Assembly (NCBI GenBank): GCA_942491935.1
Contig: CALOCZ010000066.1
Span: 1 to 64,000, forward strand
Length of the DNA: 64,000 nt
Direction of reading: 5' to 3'
DNA from: JAGTVG01 sp942491935
Lineage (GTDB): Bacteria > Bacteroidota > Bacteroidia > Cytophagales > Cyclobacteriaceae
Part shown: positions 7,879 to 16,748 of the stretch, one piece after another
How the letters are laid out: every line of letters starts with the position of its first letter
Position numbering within the stretch: the stretch's first letter is position 1
Notes under the pieces: model-generated
Databases searched by the model: none
Seen by the model: the letters and a program-made list of their open reading frames with translations, nothing else
What the model was told of the DNA's origin: nothing
Program-made: the position numbers and the translations under genes

Positions 7879-8994
7879 TCAGTAATTGATTTTTCTATTC
7901 CTGGCTACTACTTCCCAGCGATCAATAATCTGCCGGTCTTCCACAACAACTACTTCATTATATAAAGCAGTCGTTGGACATATATGATAAGGCAGACCAT
8001 ATATAACATCACCAACACTCAATTCATCATCTTTTGTGTTTTCAACCACCAGATGTTCTTCGCTATGACCAACTGGGTTCAAACCTGTTGCATTTAAAAA
8101 AAACACCCGGTTCTCAAGTGAATTCTCTGACGCCACTGCTTTATGACCGAGATCCAGACAATATAGCCCACTAGAAGGATTTGAAACTATTCTTGTTATG
8201 AGAACGGCGGAGGTTAGAAAAGGCAAATCCTGAAATCTCGATCCATATCCTGCATCCCAGAATAATGTCGTTCCAGGGCTGCAAATCACATTTTCTCTTG
8301 TGGCATGAATTGGAAAGGTAGGGGAGCCACCTGCAATAATTTCAGGAATTATTCCATATTTCTGCTTCAGGTTATTAGCCAGTGATGTTACCTTCGCAAA
8401 ATCCTTGTCACATGCTTCTTTCCTTTCCCCGGGGTTCTGATTGCGAATATGACCATCATAAACATGCAGTCCCTTAACATTGATGGCTTTCAATGCAATA
8501 CAATAAGCATATAGGTCAAGTGCTTTTTCAGGCGGGATCCCTGTTCGATTATTCCCATTATTAATATCTATGTAAACGTCCATCGATTCACCGAGTGCCC
8601 TTAACGATGAATCGATCATATCCGCGGATAATTTATTGTCTATAAGCGTTGAGAATATGGTATCGGGATATGCAGTTTTCAACTGAATCAGTCGTTTTAA
8701 TTTTACATTGGACGGCTGATAAGCAAGTAATGCATATTTCGCACCTGTTATGCCAAGTAATTCAGCTTCTGAAATTGTAGCACATTTGAATCTGTTAATA
8801 CCTGATTCCAATTGCATTTTTACTACCTCGGCTATCTTATAGGTTTTAATATGTGGCATTAATCGCAACGGATCGCCCACTATCCTAATCATCTCCTTTA
8901 TATTCTTCTGTACCCGGTCTTTGAAAATGACCAGTGCAGGAGAGTCAATATCTTCAATTTCTTCTATAGTGTACCAATCATGCGAGGAACTCAT
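7879..8994 (-). CDS. D-serine dehydratase / D-threonine aldolase family PLP enzyme
   Basis: A 371-residue fold-type III PLP enzyme with an alanine-racemase-like N-terminal barrel and a C-terminal beta domain. The Schiff-base lysine is Lys50 in PHIKTYK. Near the C-terminus PYHICPT holds His337 and Cys339, the H-x-C zinc pair seen in eukaryotic-type D-serine dehydratases, whereas many D-threonine aldolases have H-x-D. This favours deamination of D-serine (or a related D-3-hydroxy amino acid) over the aldolase reaction, though the family is functionally mixed. The next gene upstream, one base away, encodes a RidA protein that could remove the 2-aminoacrylate a dehydratase releases. Substrate preference is inferred, not shown. 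Confidence 0.85.
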   Translation of the reverse strand: MSSSHDWYTIEEIEDIDSPALVIFKDRVQKNIKEMIRIVGDPLRLMPHIKTYKIAEVVKMQLESGINRFKCATISEAELLGITGAKYALLAYQPSNVKLKRLIQLKTAYPDTIFSTLIDNKLSADMIDSSLRALGESMDVYIDINNGNNRTGIPPEKALDLYAYCIALKAINVKGLHVYDGHIRNQNPGERKEACDKDFAKVTSLANNLKQKYGIIPEIIAGGSPTFPIHATRENVICSPGTTLFWDAGYGSRFQDLPFLTSAVLITRIVSNPSSGLYCLDLGHKAVASENSLENRVFFLNATGLNPVGHSEEHLVVENTKDDELSVGDVIYGLPYHICPTTALYNEVVVVEDRQIIDRWEVVARNRKINY

Positions 8995-8995
8995 A

Positions 8996-9466
8996 TCAAA
9001 TCAGTTCAAATACCGCTTCTATTTCGACCGGAATATTATCCGGAAGTGATCCCATACCAACCGCGCTCCTGACACCAACACCATTTTCTTTCCCAAACAC
9101 TTCGGCAAATACCTCACTACATCCATTGATCACATAGGGATGTTTTGTAAAGTCAGTCGTGGAATTTACCATTCCAAGAACTTTGATCACCCTTTTTATG
9201 CGATTCAGGTTATCCAGATTAGATTTTAGGGTTGATAGGATTGCAAGCCCTACCTGCCTGGCAGCTTTTTTGCCTTCTTCCATATCCATATCCTTACCTA
9301 CTTTACCTTTCATAAGGCTTCCATCTGATTTAATGGGGCCATGACCGGAAACATACACCAGACGACCAACTATCAGGAATGGTTTGTATACTCCCAAAGG
9401 TTCAGGAGCAGGTGGAAGTTCAAGTTTCAGCTGGCTAAGTTTTTCATTTGGGGATATATTATCCAT
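8996..9466 (-). CDS. RidA/YjgF family enamine/imine deaminase
   Basis: A 156-residue member of the Rid (YjgF/YER057c) family, of the slightly longer type annotated YjgF-like. The conserved arginine that holds the substrate carboxylate is Arg133 in VRSAVGMGSLP, followed by the typical PVEIEAVFEL strand. RidA hydrolyses reactive enamines such as 2-aminoacrylate made by PLP dehydratases. The gene ends one base before the D-serine dehydratase-like gene, a spacing that implies translational coupling, and so supports a dehydratase reaction there. It is separated from gntP by 173 bp in which I see no terminator, so it could be either an operon head or a continuation. Confidence 0.9.
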   Translation of the reverse strand: MDNISPNEKLSQLKLELPPAPEPLGVYKPFLIVGRLVYVSGHGPIKSDGSLMKGKVGKDMDMEEGKKAARQVGLAILSTLKSNLDNLNRIKRVIKVLGMVNSTTDFTKHPYVINGCSEVFAEVFGKENGVGVRSAVGMGSLPDNIPVEIEAVFELI

Positions 9467-9639
9467 AAGTAAAAATTTGAGTGATCTGATAATTTAATTT
9501 AAAAATTCAATTTATAAATTTATTCTTAATTACCGTCATTATGCATAAAAATGTACTATTTCATAATTGATCGACTTATAGAATTGATGTAATCACTTTC
9601 TTTAAGATCAAAAGAGAAAATAACAGATAGGCAAATAGA

Positions 9640-10956
9640 CTAAACAAAAATATCCAGTATCAGGACGGCCACCAATGCAGCCACAGATAGAATGGCTTCC
9701 ATTGTAGACCAGGTTTTTATCGTATCTTTCACACTAAGGTTGAAATATTCTTTAAACAACCAGAAACCAGAATCATTAACATGAGAAAAGAAGATGCTAC
9801 CTGCCCCCACAGACAGGACCATCAGGTTTGGGTCAGCGCCGGTCTGTACTACCAGCGGAGCGATGATACCAGCCGTAGTGAGTCCCGCTACAGTTGCTGA
9901 TCCGATGGATAAACGTATCGCAACAGCCATTCCCCAGCCAAGAATTATGGGTGAAACATTAATGCCTTTTAACAACATAGCCAGGTAATCATTTGTGCCA
10001 CTGTCTGTCAGGATCTGTTTCAGCGCCCCGGCTCCGCCAATAATCAGCAGGATCATGGCGATGCTCTTAACTCCATCTACCAGGGAGTCTGCAACATCAG
10101 CCACTTTTTTATTCTGCCGGATACCCAGGGTGTATATTGCGAAAATGACGGCCAGAACCATTGCTATTGTTGGATCGCCAATGAAATTGATTATGTCTAG
10201 AAAAACAGATTCTTTTTGAAAAAATTGATTTGAAACTGAAGCGACAATCATTAGGACGACGGGGAACAGTGCCGTTGCAATGCTTATCCCGAATCCAGGC
10301 ATTTCCTCATCTTTCAATTCTCTTTTATCATAAAATGCTTCGAGAGGATTTGATTTGATTTTCTTAAGGGTCCTGGCAAATATTGGTCCGGCAATAAGAA
10401 TTATTGGTATACAAATAATGATCCCATAGAAGATCGTTGTTCCCATATCGGCATTGAATTGTTCGACCAGTGCAGTAGGGGCAGGATGTGGAGGCAAAAG
10501 ACAGTGTGTAGCTGAAAGTGCGGTGATCATAGGTAAGCCAAGGTATACCACGGGTAACTTCACCCGGTAAGCAATCGTGAACATCAATGGGACCAGTAGC
10601 ACAAAACCAACACCATAAAATAGAGGGACGCCCACGATAAAACCGGCTGTTGTTAAGGCCCAGATCACATGTTTTTTGCCAAATTTGTTGAGCAGTGTTA
10701 TAGAAATCCGCTGTGCGGCTCCGCTATCTGATATCAACTTGCCAAGCATGGCCCCAAATCCAAGTATAATCGCAATAAATCCGAGCGTATTCCCCATCCC
10801 AGTTATAATAGACCCGCTAATGGCAGAAAGGTCCATTCCGGTTACAATCCCCATGCAAATGGCTACAAGTATAAAAGATAAGAATGCATCGAGTTTAACA
10901 ACAGTGGTTAGAAGTATAAGAAGTAAGATCCCTATTAACAGATATACAATAGGCAT
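9640..10956 (-). CDS. GntP family permease (gluconate / D-serine type)
   Basis: A 438-residue inner-membrane symporter with about 12 hydrophobic segments spread over its whole length. It shows the GntP family features: an N-terminal MPIVYLLIGILLLILLTTVV helix, the HCLLPPHPAPTALV loop and a conserved C-terminal SVGAGSIFFSHVNDSGFW segment. The family moves gluconate, but DsdX, a close relative, moves D-serine. With a D-serine dehydratase-like gene and RidA next in the cluster, a D-hydroxy-amino-acid substrate is at least as likely as gluconate; no gluconate kinase or related gene is present. It begins 4 bp after the MFS gene ends, so the two transporters are co-transcribed. Confidence 0.9.
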   Translation of the reverse strand: MPIVYLLIGILLLILLTTVVKLDAFLSFILVAICMGIVTGMDLSAISGSIITGMGNTLGFIAIILGFGAMLGKLISDSGAAQRISITLLNKFGKKHVIWALTTAGFIVGVPLFYGVGFVLLVPLMFTIAYRVKLPVVYLGLPMITALSATHCLLPPHPAPTALVEQFNADMGTTIFYGIIICIPIILIAGPIFARTLKKIKSNPLEAFYDKRELKDEEMPGFGISIATALFPVVLMIVASVSNQFFQKESVFLDIINFIGDPTIAMVLAVIFAIYTLGIRQNKKVADVADSLVDGVKSIAMILLIIGGAGALKQILTDSGTNDYLAMLLKGINVSPIILGWGMAVAIRLSIGSATVAGLTTAGIIAPLVVQTGADPNLMVLSVGAGSIFFSHVNDSGFWLFKEYFNLSVKDTIKTWSTMEAILSVAALVAVLILDIFV

Positions 10957-10960
10957 ATGC

Positions 10961-12379
10961 TTATTTGTTTGATTCGTGTTTGATTTTAAATCCTTTCATC
11001 ATCCATTTCCTGGCCATTATCAGACCAAAGGATGATGATATGGCAATAAATCCATAGATCAGCCACATAATTTCTGTGTTCATTTCAGATGGAGGAGCAT
11101 CCGCCGGGCAGTATTTCATAAGGAACCATCCTGAATACAGTGCAGTAATGATCTTGGTCAGAAACCATGGGAATTGGCCAATGCCCATATATATGCCAGT
11201 CATATTTCTGGGTGCAATTTCTGCCACCCATTGTAGAAACCTTGGTTGCCACATGGCTTCACCTATGGTCATAATGATCAGGTAGATCATAAGGGTGTAA
11301 ATGTTTGGACCAAAAGCCAGGATAAATGTTGGAAAGCCCATAATAAATGTTCCGACGATCATCATCTTATATGTATTTCTTCTGGCTGTAAAAGCTGTTA
11401 CTATTGGCGTAAGGACAAATATCAATATTGGATTCAGGTTAACGAAAAATTCAAAATTATCACTGACAAATCCATCGAAGGCCCTGCTTGTATACTGAGG
11501 AAGCGTCAACCAATTATGTGCAAACAAGGTTTGTACGGGAATAAGGATAAAGATAAAATAGAGAAAACGCATATCCCTGAGAGGGAAATTCCGGATATAG
11601 AAAGAGGCCTTCTCTTTCAAAGTCATTCCACTTAATTCATCCTCCCCATCATCAATTACGGGTGTCCCTAATGCTTTATCTTCTGCCTGGGCTTCTTCAG
11701 AAGCTTCTTTTTCAGCTTTCCTGGTTATGATTAGTGCTACCACGATCATTCCTACCACATTAAGTATTACATACACCCAGAAAACACCTGTAATGCTGAA
11801 AGCCCGTCTTAAAGGAGGTGAGATCAACCCTGGCAAGAATCCTCCCAGGTTCATTAAGGCATAGAGCATAGCGTATCCCATAGCTGAAGTTTTTGCGCTG
11901 GTAAACTTTTTAACCCCGGCATAAGCGGCTGGCTGATATATGCCATTGCCTATGATAATACCTACAATCCCCAGAATAGCTATCCAGTGAGCAGATTGCC
12001 ATAAACCTGGAACACCAATTGCCGGGGAAATTGATAATAGTACTCTTCCAACAAGCATGAATGATAGCGCTATCAATATAGCTTTCCGAACACCCAGCCA
12101 GTCGACCGTCGCGCCAAGAAATAGCATGGCCAGGGTAATCCCTGCCGTAAGAAAGCCTACCATTTGGCCGGCTTTGATATCATCCAGACCTATAAATTCG
12201 TTGAAAAAAATAGCCAATAGTCCAACCACTCCAAAATATGTCAAACCCTCCAGAGCATAGGACAAATTCAGGCCAAACAGAGCCCTAGAAGTATGAAACA
12301 AATCAATAAAAGGTTGAACAAGTTCTCTGATAATCTTCCTCCACTGAAGATCTTTATTTTTCCTGCTTTCCTCTTCCAT
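10961..12379 (-). CDS. MFS transporter, POT/PTR-like
   Basis: A 472-residue major facilitator with about 12 transmembrane helices and a charged cytoplasmic loop (KAEKEASEEAQAEDKALG) between the halves. The N-half contains GATVDWLGVRKA, the loop 2-3 signature position, and YQPAAYAGVKKF and YALMNLGGFLPG, which resemble segments of proton-coupled oligopeptide transporters. A peptide substrate would suit the M19 dipeptidase encoded at the far end of the cluster, but the family match is by feel, so the substrate is left open. It is the first gene of the minus-strand cluster and is divergent from the subtilase gene. A one-mismatch -7 element lies about 20 bp upstream of the ATG. Confidence 0.85.
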   Translation of the reverse strand: MEEESRKNKDLQWRKIIRELVQPFIDLFHTSRALFGLNLSYALEGLTYFGVVGLLAIFFNEFIGLDDIKAGQMVGFLTAGITLAMLFLGATVDWLGVRKAILIALSFMLVGRVLLSISPAIGVPGLWQSAHWIAILGIVGIIIGNGIYQPAAYAGVKKFTSAKTSAMGYAMLYALMNLGGFLPGLISPPLRRAFSITGVFWVYVILNVVGMIVVALIITRKAEKEASEEAQAEDKALGTPVIDDGEDELSGMTLKEKASFYIRNFPLRDMRFLYFIFILIPVQTLFAHNWLTLPQYTSRAFDGFVSDNFEFFVNLNPILIFVLTPIVTAFTARRNTYKMMIVGTFIMGFPTFILAFGPNIYTLMIYLIIMTIGEAMWQPRFLQWVAEIAPRNMTGIYMGIGQFPWFLTKIITALYSGWFLMKYCPADAPPSEMNTEIMWLIYGFIAISSSFGLIMARKWMMKGFKIKHESNK

Positions 12380-12697
12380 AGTATCGCATCAAACAAAAAT
12401 TATACGTATTCAATTTCAATTTGTGATTCATTTGAGTTTTGGATGACTCCTGGAAAAAATTTCTCAAATCACAGCCTGAATATAGCATAATATTATCAAT
12501 AATTCCCAACCGCAGCAGGAATCAAAATATCATGGAATTTGAGATTGGAGGATCATTAAATGTCAACTTCCGAATTCAAAAATCATGAAATTCACAATAT
12601 AATTGCATGGTTGATAACATATCGTGAGATATTTACGTAAATTATTTTTAATATTGCATATTCGATATAATAAGATATATAACTAGTTGATTTTGAG
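12380..12697. other. Divergent intergenic region, MFS / subtilase
   Basis: A 318-bp AT-rich region that should contain promoters for the minus-strand transporter cluster and the plus-strand subtilase. It includes a perfect 12-bp palindrome ATTTACGTAAAT at 12631-12642, of unknown meaning. I see no gene or RNA element. Confidence 0.45.
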
Positions 12698-14344
12698 ATG
12701 AGATTATTGGGCAGGAATTTTTTTTCTTTAGCTGTATTGGCAGTTATTTTTATAATGATCGATATTCCGGTTTACTCAGAATCGTTTACAGATAATGCTG
12801 ATACTTTAAAGACCAAGGAATGGATCCATTTAGATCCGGTTGATGATGGACTTGCCGGGATTAGCCTAGACAAAGCTTATCAACTTCTTAATGACCGACC
12901 TTCTAAAACAGTATTAGTTGCTGTTATAGATAGTGGTTTTGATTTAGACCACGAGGATTTGAAAGATAGTTATTGGACGAATGAAGATGAGATACCCAAT
13001 AATGGGATCGATGATGATAATAATGGATATATCGATGATGTGCATGGGTGGAATTTTATTGGCGGTCCGGAAGAAAATGTAGTTTATGACACCTATGAAT
13101 TAACGCGGGAATATAAGCGCTTAAAATCTAAATACGGTAATAACATTAATGAATCTAACAAGGAGTACGAATACTGGGTTGAGGTTAGGGATGAATTTAA
13201 GTATAAAAGACAGAAATCTGAAGAAACCCTTTTAAAGTATTCTGAGATTATTTCAAATATTCCAAGATATTACAACCTTTTACTCAGCTATCTGGATACA
13301 GACTCTTTAACTTTCGAGGCTGTCAATGCCATTGAATCTGAAGATACCATTATTAATCAAGCTATTGCTCAGATAGGGAAACTTCTTAAATATTTTGGAA
13401 ACACAGTGAGTTATGAGACTATGGTTAGTGTTTTAACGCCAGCTGAGGAACACTACCTTTATGAAGTGAATTATGGTTATAACCTGGACTATGATCCGAG
13501 GTCATTAGTAAATGATGATTATGAAAACAAGAAGGAACGATATTATGGGAATAATCAAGTAGATGATTTTTCTGGTATGATGGGAGACCATGGTACCCAT
13601 GTCGCGGGCATTATTGCAGCTGACAGAGAGAATAATTTAGGGGCCCGTGGAGTAGCTGATAATGTAAAAATCATTCCTTTACGTACAGTTCCAAATGGAG
13701 ATGAGAGGGATAAAGATGTCGCCAATGCCATTTATTATGCAGTTAATAATGGCGCTAAAGTGATTAATATGAGTTTTGGCAAGCATTATTCACCTGAAAG
13801 GGCCACTGTTGAAAAGGCCATTAGATATGCGCAAAAGAAGGGGGTACTTATCGTTCATGCAGCTGGTAACGACAAAGAAAACAAGGATATAGTTGATAAT
13901 TACCCCACGCGAAAATATATTAAAGGAAAGAAAGAAGCCTGGAACCTGATTGAAGTGGGGGCAAATAGCCGTTATTTAAATGAAAATCTTACGGCTAAAT
14001 TTACAAATTATGGGGAGACAAGTGTTGATCTTTTTGCACCTGGTGTTTATGTCTATTCTGCATTGCCTAATAATACATATAAAGAAAGTAGTGGTACCAG
14101 CATGTCCGCCCCAGTGGTTTCGGGTGTAGCTGCCTTACTTTTTTCTTATTTTCCGGAACTTTCAGCAAATGAAGTCAAAGAAGTGATTCTGGAATCCGTC
14201 CAAAATTTTGAAGGAGAAGTTTACCTGCCCGGGACTAAAGAACTTGTAGAATTCCCAACCCTGTCAGTAACAGGAGGAATAGTAAATGCCTATGAGGCCG
14301 TCAAGATCGCTCAGAATAAAATTAAATTCAGGCTAGACAAATAA
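12698..14344 (+). CDS. Exported subtilisin-like serine protease (S8)
   Basis: A 548-residue subtilase with an N-terminal signal peptide or anchor (about residues 8-28). The catalytic triad is Asp78 (AVIDSGFD), His298 (GDHGTHVAG) and Ser468 (GTSMSAP), with the oxyanion Asn391 in AAGN. Asp and His are 220 residues apart, against about 30 in subtilisin. The gap holds a calcium-loop-like DDDNNGYIDD near residue 105 and then about 150 residues of predominantly helical, charged sequence. There is no C-terminal secretion domain, so the protein probably stays in the periplasm or is released without the type IX system. The gene stands alone and ends in a strong hairpin. Confidence 0.93.
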   Translation: MRLLGRNFFSLAVLAVIFIMIDIPVYSESFTDNADTLKTKEWIHLDPVDDGLAGISLDKAYQLLNDRPSKTVLVAVIDSGFDLDHEDLKDSYWTNEDEIPNNGIDDDNNGYIDDVHGWNFIGGPEENVVYDTYELTREYKRLKSKYGNNINESNKEYEYWVEVRDEFKYKRQKSEETLLKYSEIISNIPRYYNLLLSYLDTDSLTFEAVNAIESEDTIINQAIAQIGKLLKYFGNTVSYETMVSVLTPAEEHYLYEVNYGYNLDYDPRSLVNDDYENKKERYYGNNQVDDFSGMMGDHGTHVAGIIAADRENNLGARGVADNVKIIPLRTVPNGDERDKDVANAIYYAVNNGAKVINMSFGKHYSPERATVEKAIRYAQKKGVLIVHAAGNDKENKDIVDNYPTRKYIKGKKEAWNLIEVGANSRYLNENLTAKFTNYGETSVDLFAPGVYVYSALPNNTYKESSGTSMSAPVVSGVAALLFSYFPELSANEVKEVILESVQNFEGEVYLPGTKELVEFPTLSVTGGIVNAYEAVKIAQNKIKFRLDK

Positions 14345-14374
14345 CATCCTTTCCCGGGATCAGGGAAAGGATGT
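14344..14374. terminator. Perfect 12-bp hairpin after the subtilase gene
   Basis: ACATCCTTTCCC (14344-14355) pairs perfectly with GGGAAAGGATGT (14363-14374) around a 7-nt loop, starting on the last base of the stop codon. There is no U-tract on the plus side. On the minus side it is followed by TTATTTG. It lies between convergent genes and probably stops or protects transcripts from both. Confidence 0.55.
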
Positions 14375-14426
14375 AAGAGAAGAGAAAGTGCGGCTATTCT
14401 AACAGGGGATTTCGTCTTTTAGCACA

Positions 14427-15089
14427 TTAATTATTTGATGTTGATATCAAGGCCATCAGTTGTATCTGGTCAGCTATTTTCTGCTGGTAACAATTCTTGT
14501 CTTGAAGTATTATTTCTGCAATCTCGGGATCCGAGATATGCATAGCTTCATATAAAGGCAAAACATTTTTCATTTGCATTCGAAGATCTGTTCCAGAGTA
14601 TAGGTAGTCTTTTAAGTTTCCTGTGGCCAGTTTGGGAAGATTTTCGGATAACCATATAAGTTCTGCTGCGATAGCTTTGCAGTTGAATTTATTCTTTTTT
14701 ATTTCACTTAACAATTGAGATGCATATTCACGGGAAAGATCATCACGCCTGAGTCGTTTTTCAATTTTAGCTAAACAATCTTCCTCAAGGCCCATAACGT
14801 TGTTTGCCATGATCCAGTTTCCCAGATCTCGTGCGGCAAGGGTAATAATTCCATTGTGACCAAAGTACTCTGACTTGCTTTGAACATAAGCCATTAATTC
14901 ATTTGGATCATTTAGTGGATTTGACAACACATATACCTCACCAAGAATATCTGCGATTTTGCTGTATGAGATGTGAGGGTACCTGGAAACATCCTGATCA
15001 ATCCGCATTGGTTGAGCATATAATATTAATCCGAGGAAATTCAAACTCATTAAAGTTAAAGGAATAAGTAATGACCAGTATTTTTTCAT
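14427..15089 (-). CDS. Exported protein of unknown function
   Basis: A 220-residue protein with a clear signal peptide (hydrophobic residues 5-24, likely cleavage near LYAQP). The mature part is mostly helical and charged, with four cysteines. I recognise no domain. It is probably periplasmic. It lies convergent to the subtilase gene and 66 bp downstream of the terminator of the mannonate-dehydratase-like gene, so it is likely transcribed alone. Upstream of its ATG is a set of TGGTA/TACCA half-sites that could bind a regulator. Confidence 0.7.
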   Translation of the reverse strand: MKKYWSLLIPLTLMSLNFLGLILYAQPMRIDQDVSRYPHISYSKIADILGEVYVLSNPLNDPNELMAYVQSKSEYFGHNGIITLAARDLGNWIMANNVMGLEEDCLAKIEKRLRRDDLSREYASQLLSEIKKNKFNCKAIAAELIWLSENLPKLATGNLKDYLYSGTDLRMQMKNVLPLYEAMHISDPEIAEIILQDKNCYQQKIADQIQLMALISTSNN

Positions 15090-15105
15090 GGTTCTTCAAG
15101 TTGTT

Positions 15106-15137
15106 GGTATTTTTAATGATAATACCATAAAATGGTA
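15106..15137. promoter_or_regulatory. Overlapping inverted repeats upstream of 14427-15089 gene
   Basis: Three related half-sites are found here: GGTATT (15106-15111), AATACCAT (15121-15128) and ATGGTA (15132-15137). The second pairs with both others, and TACCAT-AAA-ATGGTA is a perfect repeat. The spacing fits an operator 17-48 bp upstream of the start codon, but no regulator is known. Confidence 0.25.
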
Positions 15138-15155
15138 ACCCGTAATATTAAAAAA

Positions 15156-15175
15156 ATCCCGCTTTCTAACGGGAT
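15156..15175 (-). terminator. Intrinsic terminator of the ManD-like gene
   Basis: Read on the minus strand, ATCCCG pairs with CGGGAT around an 8-nt loop and is followed by seven T residues. It is 60 bp past the stop codon of the mannonate-dehydratase-like gene. This is a textbook Rho-independent terminator. Confidence 0.8.
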
Positions 15176-15235
15176 CTAAAAACTGGCGCAAAGGTTTATA
15201 ATTCAATTTAGTGCTTTGCAGGTATATTTTTATAT

Positions 15236-16570
15236 TTAGGGTCTTATAGGTGTGCCATCTTTCATTCTAACCTGGGTCCAGTTATAATTGAATTTCTCTG
15301 GCAATGGGTATTTGGCCGCTTCCTTTTCATTAACATCCACACCTAATCCTGGGGCTTCATTAATATGCATATAACCATTGTCCATATATGGAGCACCAGG
15401 GAATATATCTCTTAATTTATCTGAGAAATTAACAGCTTCCTGAATGCCAAAATTCCATACTGCAAGATCAATATGTGCATTTGCAGCATGCCCTATGGGC
15501 GAAACATCTCCGGGGCCATGCCAAGCGGTTCTGACATTAAACCATTCTCCAAGTCTTGCTACTTTCATAGCAGGGGTTATACCCCCTATCTGACTGATGT
15601 GGATCCTGATAAAGTCGAACAATTTTTTAGACATAGGTTCCAGCCATTCATGTGGATTATTAAATAATTCACCCATAGCAATCGGTGTCAGCGTGTGTTG
15701 TCGCAATAGTTCGAAATAACCATTATTTTCAGGAGAAAAAGGATCTTCGATAAAAAACGGGCGATATTCCTCAAGATTTTTAATGAGCCTAATTGCATCC
15801 ATAGGTTGTACACGTTCATGGATGTCATGAAGTAATTCAAGATCTTCGCCAAATTTTTCCCTTACCGTTTCGAAAATTACGGGTATCATTTTGAGATAGG
15901 TCTGCTGATTCATATAATTATCCTCTTGCTTCCCAAATCCGGCATCTTTAAAATCAGCCGTATCCGCCATATGAGTAGCGCCGTATCCTCCCAGTTGAAT
16001 TCTTATGTGCCTGAAACCTTTCTCTTTAATTTTCTCAACGCTATCTACTAATTCCTCAGGTGATCTTCCATTAGCATGTGAGTAGCAATCAACAGCAAAC
16101 CTGCATTTGCCGCCTAGTAACTGATAAACAGGCATCCCTGCCATTTTCCCTTTTATATCCCATAATGCCTGGTCGAGGCCGCTAAGTGCATTATTCAATA
16201 CCGGTCCGTTTCGCCAATATGAACTGACATAAGTTGTTTGCCAGATGTCTTCGATGTTTTCCACGCTTTTGCCGCGGCAGAAATCATCAAGGTATTTGTC
16301 GATTGCTGAAACCACAGCATGTGCTCTCTGGCGGAATGTGGCACATCCATATCCGTATAATCCCGGTTGGTCGGTTTCGACTTTGACAACGATCAATTCT
16401 ATCCCATGTGGGCAGGTTACAATGGATTTGACTTTTGTGATCTTTACAGAAGGCATGCTATTTATTCCTGCACCCTCAGTTTCCTGTGATTTCGCTGGCA
16501 CATTCCACAATCCCAGTGCACCAGTCGCTGTGGTGAGGCCGACTCCTTTAATTAATTCTCTTCGGTCCAT
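15236..16570 (-). CDS. Enolase-superfamily sugar acid dehydratase, ManD/RspA-like, Tat-exported
   Basis: A 444-residue enolase-superfamily protein resembling D-mannonate/D-altronate dehydratases (ManD, RspA). The Mg2+ ligands are Asp249 (in HDIHER), Glu275 (IEDPF) and Glu301 (GELF). His251 is the likely acid/base, and the family signature HGPGDVSPIGHAANAHID and the C-terminal PGLGVDVNE are intact. Unlike the cytosolic enzymes it begins with a twin-arginine signal (MDRRELIKGVGL, then a Gly/Ala-rich hydrophobic stretch), so it should act in the periplasm. No uronate genes flank it. Many ManD-family members have low or no mannonate activity, so the substrate is uncertain. Confidence 0.88.
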   Translation of the reverse strand: MDRRELIKGVGLTTATGALGLWNVPAKSQETEGAGINSMPSVKITKVKSIVTCPHGIELIVVKVETDQPGLYGYGCATFRQRAHAVVSAIDKYLDDFCRGKSVENIEDIWQTTYVSSYWRNGPVLNNALSGLDQALWDIKGKMAGMPVYQLLGGKCRFAVDCYSHANGRSPEELVDSVEKIKEKGFRHIRIQLGGYGATHMADTADFKDAGFGKQEDNYMNQQTYLKMIPVIFETVREKFGEDLELLHDIHERVQPMDAIRLIKNLEEYRPFFIEDPFSPENNGYFELLRQHTLTPIAMGELFNNPHEWLEPMSKKLFDFIRIHISQIGGITPAMKVARLGEWFNVRTAWHGPGDVSPIGHAANAHIDLAVWNFGIQEAVNFSDKLRDIFPGAPYMDNGYMHINEAPGLGVDVNEKEAAKYPLPEKFNYNWTQVRMKDGTPIRP

Positions 16571-16666
16571 AATTTTAGTTTTATTGATTTAAAAATGTTT
16601 ACATCGAATACGTGTAATCAAGTTCGGAAATAAATCAAGAAAAATGAACCGCTTGGGCGGAATAAT

Positions 16667-16695
16667 AAAAAAACAGGTTTTAAAACCTGTTTTTT
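16667..16695. terminator. Palindromic intrinsic terminator
   Basis: An A7 run, CAGGTTTTAAAACCTG and a T6 run form a nearly perfect palindrome with U-tracts on both strands. It is 54 bp past the stop of the 16749-17483 gene on the minus strand and also insulates the ManD-like gene. Confidence 0.75.
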
Positions 16696-16748
16696 ATTTG
16701 CATAAACAATCTTGCCGCATTTGTCAATTTTATAGAATTAACTGAGAA

